Shown here: positions 8,472 to 16,648 of the stretch, piece by piece
How positions within the stretch are numbered: the first letter of the stretch is position 1
Layout of the letters: the number at the start of each line of letters is the position of its first letter
Source of the DNA: Rhodobacter capsulatus
GTDB taxonomy: Bacteria > Pseudomonadota > Alphaproteobacteria > Rhodobacterales > Rhodobacteraceae
NCBI RefSeq assembly: GCF_003254295.1
Contig: NZ_QKZO01000016.1
Span: 1-33,000, forward strand
Direction of reading: 5' to 3'
DNA length: 33,000 nt
Notes under the pieces: model-generated
The model's input: the letters and a program-made list of their open reading frames with translations, nothing else
Databases searched by the model: none
What the model was told of the DNA's origin: nothing
Made by a program: the position numbers and the translations under genes

Positions 8472-9260
8472 TCACTTCACATCCCAGGCGCGGACCCAGA
8501 TCACGGCATCCTGGCTCAGCTCCTTACCCGCATGTTCTTTCGCGGGGCCGGTGCCGAGCGCCGCAAAGCCCCACCAGCCCGCTTTCGGCACGCCGAAGGT
8601 GAAATAGCCGTTCGCATCCGAGATCGCCACGACCGCGCCGCCCGGCATCGGCCCGGCGCTGGGCGCCCTGGGCGCATTGGTGGCCAGATCGGGCTCGGCC
8701 GCCATGTATTCGATCTCGATTTCGGCGCCCGCGACCGGCTTGCCCTCGGACAAGACCTGCCCGCTGAAGGTCGATCCGGCGAGGATGTTGTAGGGCTTGT
8801 TCAAGGGCACGATCTCGGTGGCAAGCCCCTGCGGTTCGCTCCAGTCGGTGGGCAGTTCGGCATGGTTCAGATAGACCTTGGTCAACTGCTGGATGAAGAT
8901 GTCCTCGCTGGGCTCCAGATAGGGCGCGGGCTCGACGACAAGGACGTAATCCCCCGCCTTGGTCACCGGCACGGTGGCGGCATAGGCCGCTGCGGCATTG
9001 TCCTTGCCCTGAAAGGTGATCGGTTCAAGCCGGTCGATCAGGTCGATCTTCTTGCCCTTGTTGACGGCATAAAAGGCCTGCGGTGCGCCCATGTCCATCG
9101 CATGGCCATTCTCGAACGGATGCCAGAAAATCAGCCGCAGGGGCACGTCACCGGGGCCCTCGATGATCGGATTTTCGGTGTAGATCAGCTGGAAATGCGC
9201 TTGCGCGGCGGTTGGCAAAAGCAGCACGGCCGCAGCGGCCAGGGCTTTCATCGGGATCAT
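8472..9260 (-). CDS. NikK-type periplasmic DUF4198 protein, first gene of the cobalt/nickel operon
   Basis: A 262-residue secreted protein with signal peptide MIPMKALAAAAVLLLPTAAQA; cleavage after AQA leaves His at the mature N-terminus (HFQLIY), which could bind metal. The body is a DUF4198 domain with two beta-sandwich-like parts. Recognisable stretches include WHPFENGHAMDMG near residue 50 and GWWGFAALG near the end. DUF4198 proteins placed before NikM are known as NikK and are thought to deliver metal to the ECF importer. ATG 9260 has AGGAGAGG upstream; ATG 9251 is an alternative. It is the first gene after the cobalamin riboswitch, so B12 should shut it off together with the rest of the operon. 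Confidence 0.85.
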   Translation of the reverse strand: MIPMKALAAAAVLLLPTAAQAHFQLIYTENPIIEGPGDVPLRLIFWHPFENGHAMDMGAPQAFYAVNKGKKIDLIDRLEPITFQGKDNAAAAYAATVPVTKAGDYVLVVEPAPYLEPSEDIFIQQLTKVYLNHAELPTDWSEPQGLATEIVPLNKPYNILAGSTFSGQVLSEGKPVAGAEIEIEYMAAEPDLATNAPRAPSAGPMPGGAVVAISDANGYFTFGVPKAGWWGFAALGTGPAKEHAGKELSQDAVIWVRAWDVK

Positions 9261-9278
9261 GGGTCGTTCCTCTCCTGG

Positions 9279-9311
9279 TCCGTCCGAAGACGGCGACGTG
9301 AAAGGACGGAC
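9279..9311 (-). promoter_or_regulatory. Hairpin between riboswitch and first gene (possible expression platform)
   Basis: GTCCGTCC (9279-9286) and GGACGGAC (9304-9311) form an 8-bp perfect stem with a 17-nt loop. On the transcript the stem ends a few bases before the AGGAGAGG ribosome-binding site of the NikK-like gene. It could help the riboswitch control access to that site. No T-run follows, so translational rather than terminator-type control is more likely. Confidence 0.45.
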
Positions 9312-9396
9312 GGGATGAGGCACGCGGCAGACCGCGGCCTGCCACGAGCCAGACGCGCACCCCGGCGTCCGGACTGGCGCCCGGATTGCTCCGGCA

Positions 9397-9570
9397 CGCA
9401 TCACAGGCAGGTCTCCTGGCTCGCGGGTCTTCGCTTTGCCGGCCTTCCCGGGCCCGGTGGCCCAGTGGCATCTTCGGCATCGCTCGCCGCTCACAGTTGC
9501 GGGGGCAGCCACGGATTTGGCGCCTGATGGCTACACCGCACCGTATTCCCTCTTTCCCCCCCTCATGCCT
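9397..9570 (-). promoter_or_regulatory. Cobalamin (B12) riboswitch
   Basis: Read on the minus strand the segment contains, in order, the conserved cobalamin aptamer pieces: a GGTGCGGTGTAGCC region, AAATCCGTGGCTGCCCCCGC, AACTGTGAGC, GCCACTG, GGGAAGGC, and the B12 box GCCAGGAGACCTGCC (9406-9420 on the plus strand). This is a nearly complete consensus. It lies about 140 bases upstream of the NikK-like gene on the same strand. Adenosylcobalamin binding would be expected to repress the cobalt importer operon. The 5' boundary (around 9560-9590) is approximate. Confidence 0.95.
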
Positions 9571-9675
9571 TGGGCATCAACGGGGGACCGATGACCCCCC
9601 TGATGGGCCACACTGCGCGCCGATTGTCAATCGCCATCCTTGCGGTCGCTTGCCACGTCCCGACCGCTTCCCCCC

Positions 9676-9708
9676 GGGCGGGGGCGGGGGCGGGGGCGGG
9701 GGCGGGGC
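9676..9708. repeat. (GGGGGC)n hexanucleotide tract
   Basis: Four perfect GGGGGC units (9680-9703) are flanked by shorter GGGC and GGGGC units. One strand is almost pure G in runs of four to five, so it could form a G-quadruplex, and unit number could vary by slippage. It lies in non-coding DNA between the riboswitch and the thioesterase fragment. Confidence 0.9.
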
Positions 9709-9935
9709 GCTTTCGGACCCAGGTTCGAACCGGTGATGGAGGGCCTGACCCGATGGCAGCACGTATGTCCTGTCGGTTTCATCAGAACCGGCGGATCAGC
9801 CAGAAGCGTGGAGCGTGGTTCGCCTGCCAAACGACAAAGCGGATGTCGAAGCCATCGCGGAGGCGGCCTCGCGCTCTGCCATGCTGTTCGTGGCCGAGAA
9901 AAGCGCCGACACCCGACGCCATCAGCGGGACGCTG

Positions 9936-10406
9936 ATGGCGCTTGGTCGGCTTTATGCCGGGGAGATCACCGCCATCGCCCCGACCGGCCCGCTTTGTCT
10001 GGGCGGGAATTGCCAGGGCGGGCTGGTGATGCGCGAGGTCGGGCTGGCGCTGATGCGTCAGGGCCGCGAGGTCGCGCTGACCATCCTGATGGAACAGGGC
10101 CGCTTCCTGCATTACCCGGGCGCCACCCTGCGGCTGTTCGGCGCGGGCAGCTATCTCAACCCCTATGGCCAGATCGCGGCGCCGGAGCAGGTGTTCCGCA
10201 GCGCCTATCCCGCGGGCCACCATGTCGAGATCCTCCGCGGGGCGCATGGGCAGTATTTCAGGCCCGGAAATGTCGAGGCGCTGGCCGCGACGATCCTGCG
10301 CCATCTCGCGCCTCCCCGGAACGGAGACGGCAGCGGAGACGGCGCGGGCCCTCCTTGCCCCGGAGCGGCGCGGGGGCGCGTTCCTGCGGACGGATCAACG
10401 CACTGA
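9936..10406 (+). pseudogene. C-terminal fragment of a thioesterase (alpha/beta-hydrolase) domain
   Basis: About 156 codons resemble the second half of a type-I thioesterase domain as found at the end of nonribosomal peptide synthetases or stand-alone acyl hydrolases. The nucleophile elbow GGNCQGG carries Cys in place of the usual Ser. Further on are LMEQGRFLHYPG and SYLNPYGQ, and the catalytic-His region GAHGQYF. The N-terminal half of the fold (oxyanion strand and first helices) is absent. Upstream of ATG 9936 the frame becomes Arg/Pro-rich junk, so I call this a remnant. It is flanked by the G-rich repeat and by another truncated gene, consistent with a recombination scar. A functional short protein is possible but unlikely. 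Confidence 0.6.
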
Positions 10407-10465
10407 GAAGCCCTGATCCGGGGCCGCGGCGCAGGCGAGAAGGCAGGAGGCAGAAGGCGGGGCGG

Positions 10466-11928
<1,463 letters not shown>

Positions 11929-11955
11929 TCGCTTGCCCCGGAAAGGCGCCCCCCC

Positions 11956-12408
11956 ATGAAAGACCTTCCCATGAAAGACCTTCCCCTGCCGTCCGAGACC
12001 GATGCCGGCGCCGCCCCGGCCACAGCCGCGCCTTGGCAAGATGATGTTCTGGCCGCGCTTCGGTTGATGATCGACAGTTACCGCGCGCCGGAACGCGACG
12101 GCTGGTGCCTTGCGCTCGACCGGGCGCAGGCGCGCTGGGGCGAGACGCGGGGGGCGATCATCTTTGCCGATCTGGCGCAGGTTCTGGCGCGGCTGCGCGT
12201 GGCACGGCACTCGCCCTTCGGCTTCGGGCGGGTGGACGGATCGCAACCCCGTCCGACCCGGCATGAGGCGCTGTTCCTGCAGGTGGCGCGGCTGAGCCAT
12301 GCCGGGCATGCGGCGCAGGCCGAGGCGGTGGCCACGCTGCTGTGCGAGGGCAACGAGATCACCGCTTACCTGAATGCGGTGCGCCGTCTGGTGGCCCATC
12401 TCGACTGA
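11956..12408 (+). CDS. Uncharacterised 150-residue protein downstream of nifF
   Basis: I do not recognise a family. After a low-complexity, Pro/Ala-rich N-terminus of about 25 residues, the rest looks like a compact helical domain (DDVLAALRLMIDSYRAPERD to LLCEGNEITAYLNAVRRLVA), with no membrane segment and one Trp near each end. It sits 27 bases after nifF on the same strand and before a strong terminator, so it is probably co-transcribed and nitrogen-regulated. The start region has a perfect 15-bp duplication that gives two successive ATGs (11956 and 11971); GGAAAGG lies about ten bases before the first. It might be an accessory factor of flavodoxin or nitrogenase, but that is only a guess from position. 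Confidence 0.75.
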   Translation: MKDLPMKDLPLPSETDAGAAPATAAPWQDDVLAALRLMIDSYRAPERDGWCLALDRAQARWGETRGAIIFADLAQVLARLRVARHSPFGFGRVDGSQPRPTRHEALFLQVARLSHAGHAAQAEAVATLLCEGNEITAYLNAVRRLVAHLD

Positions 12409-12443
12409 GCGTCAAAGCGGAATGCCGGGTCGGAATGCAGAAA

Positions 12444-12468
12444 GGGCAGCGCTCTGCGCTGCCCTTTT
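12444..12468. terminator. Rho-independent terminator after the nifF unit
   Basis: GGGCAGCGC (12444-12452) and GCGCTGCCC (12456-12464) form a 9-bp perfect stem with a 3-nt TCT loop. TTTT follows on the plus strand, and AAA precedes it, so it could also serve the convergent 62-residue gene on the minus strand. Confidence 0.93.
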
Positions 12469-12553
12469 GACGTGGTCCCGATCAAAGCTGGCTGGGGGCT
12501 TTGTGGCTGGCCGTGCTGGCTGGCGGAAAGCGGACCTGGCTTGCGAAATCGGA

Positions 12554-12742
12554 TCAGGCGTTTTCTTCTTCGAAGTGACCGCACCAGTCGGATTCCTTCA
12601 CCACCGGCCACAGGCCGCGGGCGTCGGGGGCAATCTGGGTGACGGGCGGGTTGAAGCGGCACAGACCGGCATCGGCCAGTTCTTTTTCACCGTTCGCGAC
12701 ATGATCTTCGAAGAAAGCGCATTTGGCGCAAGTGGCAGACAT
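12554..12742 (-). CDS. Small four-cysteine protein, putative metal or Fe-S binding
   Basis: A 62-residue acidic protein with an N-terminal CAKC pair (residues 5-8 or so), then [19 protein letters not shown] and DWCGHFEEE. The pattern CxxCxFF...G.CR..PP...WP.V...WCG.F recurs in small bacterial proteins of unknown function. Four Cys arranged like this could hold a zinc ion or a [4Fe-4S] cluster of the kind seen in small high-potential-like proteins. ATG 12742 has GAGGAGA upstream. It converges on the nifF unit and shares its terminator. Its upstream region is unusually AT-rich (12810-12870). Function unknown; the neighbourhood suggests iron or redox metabolism. Confidence 0.82.
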   Translation of the reverse strand: MSATCAKCAFFEDHVANGEKELADAGLCRFNPPVTQIAPDARGLWPVVKESDWCGHFEEENA

Positions 12743-13094
12743 CACATGTCTCCTCTGTTCAAACCGGGCGCCGCCCAACCGCGGCGCCTGGCTTTTGATA
12801 GACCCGGCAATCGCGAAAATCAAATGAATTTTCAATGAAATCATATACTTGAGTGTTTTCATGCGGATTGGCGAGGCAAGAATTTTACTCGGGTTTCCTT
12901 CCGGGTGACGCCGTGCCGCAACCTGCTGATCGAACTGTCGCTTTTCTTCGCCGTCGAATCCCGATAGAAACGCTCGACAGTTTTCAGGGGCGGTTTGACG
13001 CCCGATCGGCAGGCCCCAACGGCGGTTTTCTCCCCGCAAGGCCCCCTGCGATCCCGAGCAGCGCGCCCCGAGCGGTGCGCAAGGAGAATCGCAC
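12743..13094. other. Intergenic region between the four-Cys gene and hemP, with candidate control elements
   Basis: No gene is seen here. The block 12810-12870 is strikingly AT-rich and contains TGAAAACACTC on the minus strand (12851-12861), an 11-mer repeated at 13658-13668. CGACAGTTTT (12975-12984) repeats the left half of the iron-box-like palindrome at 13549-13563 and lies about 110 bases upstream of hemP. The divergent layout implies two outward promoters. Confidence 0.5.
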
Positions 13095-13328
13095 ATGTGC
13101 AATGACGAGCGACGGCCGAAACTTGCGCTTGGAAGCGTCGCCGACCGCGGTCTCGACGGCGTGTTCGGCAGGCGGGGTCCGGATGCGGCGCGAGGCCCCG
13201 GCATCGCGCCGCCGTTGCATGACGCGCGGGCGCTGACCGAGGGGGGAAGCCTTGTGCGGATCGAGCTGGACGGCGTCACCTATACGCTGCGCATCACCCG
13301 CAACGGCAAGCTGATCCTGACGAAGTGA
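13095..13328 (+). CDS. hemP: Hemin uptake protein HemP
   Basis: A 77-residue protein ending in the family signature [20 protein letters not shown] followed by ILTK, which defines HemP. The N-terminal half is poorly conserved and probably disordered. HemP is typically iron-repressed and encoded beside heme or siderophore uptake genes; in some bacteria it acts as an activator of heme-receptor expression rather than as a transporter. No heme receptor follows here; instead a siderophore locus does. ATG 13095 has AAGGAG eight bases upstream, and a degenerate iron-box half-site lies at 12975. Translation ends with ACGAAGTGA. Confidence 0.9.
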   Translation: MCNDERRPKLALGSVADRGLDGVFGRRGPDAARGPGIAPPLHDARALTEGGSLVRIELDGVTYTLRITRNGKLILTK

Positions 13329-13376
13329 CCCGCCCCCCGGGGGGACGTTCGGCCTTCTGCGGGTGTCGGGGCCGGC

Positions 13377-13493
13377 TCAGCCGGTCTTGCGCCGCAACGC
13401 CCGGACCAGCCCCGCCGCATAGCTGGCCCGGGCCCGATATTCATCTTCGATCGCCTCGATCAGCGCCGCCTGCAGCCCGCTTCCCCGTTTCAT
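13377..13493 (-). CDS. Possible 38-residue peptide next to an iron-box-like site
   Basis: The peptide runs MKRGSGLQAALIEAIEDEYR then ARASYAAGLVRALRRKTG. It has an amphipathic helical look with basic ends. The stretch ALIEAIEDEYRARASYAA faintly recalls the first helix of ferritin-like or DUF2202 proteins, but it is far too short for that fold. Support for a real gene comes from GGAG seven to ten bases before the ATG and from the palindrome 56 bases upstream. The frame stays open further upstream (ATG 13544), but that start lies against the operator and has no ribosome-binding site. It may be a small regulator, a leader or noise. Confidence 0.4.
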   Translation of the reverse strand: MKRGSGLQAALIEAIEDEYRARASYAAGLVRALRRKTG

Positions 13494-13548
13494 CGCCTGT
13501 CTCCGACCGTTGCCACGCCCGCAGACTACAGATCCGTCCCGCATTGTA

Positions 13549-13563
13549 CGACAGTTTTTGTCG
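13549..13563. promoter_or_regulatory. Iron-box-like palindrome, site A
   Basis: CGA-CAGTTTTTG-TCG on the plus strand; on the minus strand it reads CCGACAAAAACTGTCG. It shares GACAAAAA-NN-(A/G)TC with the sites at 21277 and 24903. It lies between the 38-residue ORF (minus, 56 bases away) and the YbtP-like gene (plus, about 126 bases away). The pattern resembles the Iron-Rhodo box/IscR type-1 or RirA TGA-N9-TCA operators; which regulator binds is inference. Confidence 0.6.
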
Positions 13564-13688
13564 GATTTCGCGACATGTCGCAGCCGCCCGCGCCGCACAA
13601 GTTTTGTTTCGCAAATCACAACCCGGCGCGGTTGAGCGGGCGGAGGCATAATCCTAATGAAAACACTCGGAATAATCGGAGGCGGATC

Positions 13689-14896
13689 GTGGCAGCGACA
13701 GGAACGGACGAGGCGGGGGTGAAGCTCTGGCCGGTGGCGGGGCGGCTGATCGGATTGATGCGGCGCCACCGCGGCTTGCTGGCGCTTTCGGTGGTCAGCG
13801 GCACGCTGGCGGCTGGCCCTGCTGATGATCGCGCCGATGCTGGTCGGGCTGTGGATGATGGGCCGGATGATGAAGGATGCCGAGGGGCCGACGCGCGATT
13901 ATCTGGAGATTCAGTCGCGCATGGCCACGGTGGCGGCGGGATGGGTCGATCTGGCGGTTTTTGCCGCCTTTCTGGCCGTGGCTTACGGTTTTGGCGATCT
14001 GTTCGCGGCGGTTCAGGGCATCAGCCACCGGCTGTTTCGCCAGCACGAACTGCTTGAGCGGCTTGACGCCCTGCGCAATGTCGCCGAACTGCCCCCCGCC
14101 ACCGGCACCCCCGCGATCGCCGAGGCCTCGATCCGCTTCGATCACGTCAGCTCTTCCTATGGCGCGCGCGAGGTGATTTCCGACATCAGCTTCGATCTGC
14201 CCGCCGGGCGCTGTCTGGCGCTGGTGGGGCCCTCGGGCTCGGGCAAATCCACCGTCGCGCGGCTGATCGGCCGGTTTCAGGACGCCGCGGCGGGCACGAT
14301 CCGCATCGGCGGGCAGGACCTGTGCGAGATCGACCCCGAGGCGCTGCACCGCCATCTGGCCTATGTGTTTCAGGATGTCTTCCTGTTCAGCGGCACCGTG
14401 GCCGAGAATATCGCCCTGGGCCGGGGCGACGCGGGCCGAGATCGAGGCGGCGGCCCGCGCGGCGCGGGCGCATGATTTCATCACCGCCCTGCCGCAGGGC
14501 TATGACACGGTTCTGGGTGAACGCGGCTTCGGGCTTTCGGGGGGCGAGCGGCAGCGGATCTCGATTGCCCGCGCGATCCTGAAGGATGCGCCGATCCTGA
14601 TCCTTGACGAGGCGACGGCCTTTGCCGATCCCGAAAACGAGGCGCTGATCCAGGATGCGGTGGCCGATCTGGCGCGGGGGCGCACCGTCGTTGTCATCGC
14701 GCACAGGCTGCACACCATCGTTCATGTCGACGAGATCCTGGTGCTTGAAACCGGCCGGATCGTCGAGCGCGGCAGCCATGCGGCGCTGCTGGCGGCGGGC
14801 GGTCTCTTCGCCCGGATGTGGCAGGCGCAGGAGGCGACGCGCAGCTTCCGCCACGCCACCACCACCGCGACCCTGCAAGCGGAGGCGGCACAATGA
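13689..14896 (+). pseudogene. Decayed YbtP/IrtA-like siderophore ABC transporter
   Basis: An ABC transporter with fused membrane and ATPase domains, of the exporter-fold type that imports yersiniabactin-like siderophores. It starts at GTG 13689 behind GGAGG. The frame is broken near 13810 (after SVVSGTLA) and near 14425 (between ALGRGDA and [10 protein letters not shown]), each shift net +1 or -2. Joined, it would be about 401 residues; the neighbour at 14893 is about 584. Walker A (GPSGSGKST) lies only ~180 residues from the start instead of ~370, so most membrane helices are missing. The ATPase domain is otherwise well kept ([22 protein letters not shown]). A functional transporter is very unlikely. 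Confidence 0.85.
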
Positions 14897-16648
14897 AACT
14901 GATCCGGTTCATCTGGTCCTATCTGCCGCCGATGCGCGGGCAATATCTGGTCTCGATCCTGCTTGGCCGGGGTCGAGGGGTTTCTGGCCGCGGTGCCGCC
15001 CCTGGCGGTGGGGCTGGGGCTGATGCGGCTGGCCGAGGGGCCGGCGACGGTAGCCGAGATCGCCCCCCATGCCGCGGCCTGTCTGCTGGCGGTGCTGCTG
15101 CGCATCCGGGTGATCCAGCGCGCCTGGAAGCTGGGCTATGGCGCGGGCAATCACGCCGCCGAGGCGGTGCGCAACCGCATCGTCACCCATATGCGCCGCG
15201 TGCCGCTGGGCGCGCTTTCGGGCCGCTGGGCCCCGGCGCAGCTGGCCACGCTGATCGCCGAGGACGGCCGCTGGCTGAACGAGACCTCGACCTTTTATCT
15301 CAACCGTTTCCTCAATGCGCTTATTGCGACGGCGCTGCTGCTGGCGGCGGCGCTCTGGTTTGCGCCCGCGGCGGGGCTTGCCATCGTGCTGGCGCTGGGC
15401 GGCGGCGTCGCGGCGCTGCTCGTCGCCGGGCCGATCCTGAGCCGCTTCCTGCGCGCCCGCAACGAGATGATCGGCGAGGCGACGCTGCGGATCGGCGAAT
15501 ATGCCGATGGCATCGCGATGTTTCGCGCCTTTGGCCGCACCGGCACGGCGCAGGCGCAACTCCGCGCCGCCGTCGAGGCGCTGCATGACACGACGCTGGC
15601 GATGGCGCCGAAACTGGTGCCGCTGCAACAGGCCGGGGCGGCGATGATCGCCTTTGCCGCGCCGCTGGCCATCCTGTTCGTCGCGGCCTCGGCGCTGGCG
15701 GGGCAGGCGCCCGATCCGGCCCCCGATCCGGCTGCGGTGATCCCGGCGCTGTTCCTGACGCTTGCGGCGGCGACCACCTTTTACACCGGCGTGCTCAAGA
15801 TCGTGCTGCCGCTGGAGCTGGGCGAACGGGCGCGGGTCAATATCGGCGCCTTTCTGGCGGTGCCCGAACTGGGCGGCACGCGGCATGATTTCCGCCCCGA
15901 TCTCGACATCGACTTTCAGGCGGTGCGGTTCCGCCATGCCCCCGACAAGCCCGATGCCGTGCGCGACATTTCCTTTGCCGCGCGGCAGGGTCGGGTCACC
16001 GCCATCGTCGGACCAAGCGGCGCGGGGAAATCGACGCTGGTCGCGCTGCTCTTGCGGTTTCACGACCTGAGCGGCGGGCAGATCCGGCTGGGCGGGGTCG
16101 ATCTGTCCGAGGCCGATCCGGCGGCGTTGCAGGCGCTGGTTTCGCTGGTGTCGCAAGACGTGCATCTGTTTCGCGACAGCTTGCGCGCCAATCTGCTGCT
16201 GGGCGATCCGGGCGCCGATCCGGACCGGCTGGCCCGGGTGATCGCGGCGGCGCAGCTGCGCGATCTGGTGGCGGCGCTGCCGGCGGGGCTTGACACCGTG
16301 CTGGGCGACACCGGGCGGACGCTTTCGGGCGGCGAGCGGCAGCGGGTGGCGATTGCGCGGGCGCTGCTGAAGGACGCGCCGGTGATCGTGCTGGACGAGG
16401 CGACCTCGGCCATGGACCCGCTGAGCGAGGCGGCGATCCAACGCGCGATTGCGGCGCTGGAAACCGACCGCACGGTGATCGTCATCGCGCATCGGCTGCG
16501 CACGGCGACCGAGGCCGACGAGATCATCGTGATGGAGGGCGGCCAGATCGTGGCGCGCGGGCGGCATGACGACCTGCTCGCGGCGGGCGGGCTTTATGGC
16601 AGGCTTTGGGCGGCGCAGGAGAAAGCCGCGGGATGGCGGCTCAGATGA
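14893..16648 (+). pseudogene. YbtQ/IrtB-like siderophore ABC transporter with one frameshift
   Basis: Partner of the preceding gene. ATG 14893 overlaps its TGA. The first 25 codons ([20 protein letters not shown]) are in one frame and all the rest is in the next. One extra base at about 14963-14964 (CTGCTTGGCC where CTGCTGGCC is expected) accounts for it, and removing it gives about 584 residues, the normal family length. The membrane domain is complete, with about six helices. The ATPase domain has Walker A GPSGAGKST (about 372), signature LSGGERQR (about 476) and Walker B VIVLDEATSA. If the shift is real the product loses its start; re-initiation inside the gene or a sequence error would rescue it. 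YbtP/YbtQ form a heterodimer, so loss of either should disable uptake. Confidence 0.82.

Noticed and set aside
9721-9740. GGTTCGAACC resembling a tRNA T-arm
   Set aside because: No acceptor, D or anticodon arm can be built around it; it is probably a chance palindrome.
9627-10304. Minus-strand open frame over the thioesterase remnant
   Set aside because: Composition is antisense-like (runs of Arg-Pro from the G-rich repeat); the plus strand has true thioesterase motifs.
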